A stretch of DNA of 64,000 nt from positions 248,001 through 312,000 of the forward strand of contig NZ_JAIVKU010000004.1 in NCBI RefSeq assembly GCF_020524165.1, in the 5' to 3' direction. The notes beneath the pieces are model-generated. The model saw nothing but the letters and a program-made list of their open reading frames with translations. It was not told the DNA's origin and did no database searches. This DNA comes from Guptibacillus hwajinpoensis. GTDB lineage: Bacteria; Bacillota; Bacilli; Bacillales; Guptibacillaceae. Both the position numbers and the translations under genes were made by a program. Below are positions 63,777 through 64,000 of the stretch, one piece after another. The stretch's first letter is position 1. Each line of letters starts with the position of its first letter.

Positions 63777-63824
63777 GAATCTTCAACAAACTCGGAGCTT
63801 ATCTTTAATCGGATAAGCTTTTTT
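63777..63824 (+). repeat. Array repeat, copy 10, folding as a terminator
   Basis: TCTTCAACAAACTCGGAGCT matches the core at 17 of 20. AGCTTATC pairs with GATAAGCT and TTTTTT follows. Lies 28 bp after the GDPD stop. Confidence 0.8.
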
Positions 63825-63919
63825 CTATATTAAAAAGATTGAGTAATCCACACTAGTTTGAAATAATTGGTAGTGGATAGTAGGAGAAAATCACAATGAA
63901 TACTAAAGGGGATATACAT

Positions 63920-64000
63920 ATGAAAAAAGTTTTGGTTTTTATTACGGATGGCTTTGCCGATTGGGAAGCAAGTTATGTGACTGCTGAATTAAATAAACCA
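63920..64000 (+). CDS. DJ-1/PfpI family protein, truncated by window edge
   Basis: 27 codons visible: MKKVLVFITDGFADWEASYV, the opening strand and conserved Glu region (ADWE) of DJ-1/PfpI glutamine amidotransferase-like proteins. GGGGA lies 9 bp before the ATG. The catalytic Cys is outside the window. Confidence 0.7.
   Translation, partial: MKKVLVFITDGFADWEASYVTAELNKP

Overview
The window is chromosomal DNA from a low-GC Gram-positive bacterium of the Bacillaceae. About 1-52.7 kb follows, with insertions and some rearrangement, the Bacillus subtilis yqiW-yqiXYZ-yqjA...yqjX gene order as I remember it: brxB, artPQR, yqjA, yqjD, yqjE, yqjH (dinB), yqjK (rnz), yqjM (namA), yqjN, yqjO (proI), yqjP, yqjQ, yqjW, yqjX, yqjL. 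T-box leaders, an S-box, TnrA, CcpA-type cre sites, LexA/DinR boxes and strong AGGAGG ribosome sites all fit Bacillaceae. I cannot name the species from sequence alone.

Layout of the backbone. 0-4.6 kb: bacilliredoxin, arginine ABC transporter behind an ARG box, YqjA, an L,D-transpeptidase and a 30-codon Prli42-type gene. 4.9-10.1 kb: propionate/branched-chain carbon operon (methylmalonyl-CoA mutase large subunit, a fused B12-binding/epimerase protein, acyl-CoA carboxyltransferase, M20 peptidase) behind a cre-like site. 10.3-17.1 kb: MarR regulator, DNA polymerase IV, MoxR/DUF58/DUF4129 operon, CPBP protease, RNase Z. 17.2-30.4 kb: NamA, phosphodiesterase, YqjN, DoxX, a one-cysteine CopZ-like protein, azoreductase, cardiolipin synthase, class B PBP, a T-box controlled NSS transporter, a BCCT transporter, an alkyltransferase-like protein. 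30.4-35.2 kb: DUF302 protein, TnrA, an HPr/Crh-like protein without the phospho-histidine, T-box controlled proI, YqjP, YqjQ. 35.3-41 kb: SRPBCC/DUF4166 operon, Nudix, GNAT and SDR genes. 41-52.7 kb: secreted thermolysin-type protease, LexA-controlled yqjW-yqjX, YqjL, S-box controlled NhaC/MetT transporter, DUF4145, SLC13, MFS and GNAT genes, and a P-loop kinase-like protein.

From about 52.9 kb to the window end the DNA changes character. It is AT-richer and is made of short, all plus-strand units, mostly single genes (GNAT acetyltransferases, Nudix hydrolases, YdcF, DapA-like, glycerophosphodiesterase, DJ-1/PfpI). Most units are followed, 10-145 bp after the stop codon, by a recurring 20-35 bp sequence with the core TCTTCCACAATCTCGGAGCG, always in the same orientation. 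I count about eleven recognisable copies. Several units are decayed: a GNAT with an extra A in an A7 tract, a Nudix gene with a frameshift, a Nudix gene whose catalytic box is deleted, and a run of 3'-end fragments (cytosine deaminase, EamA transporter, GNAT). A MarR regulator with two ring-cleaving dioxygenases (an Mhq-like quinone module) sits inside this region. The repeat-punctuated, unidirectional array is the most unusual structure in the window. It could be a cassette-like accumulation site or simply a family of 3'-end/terminator elements that travels with these genes.
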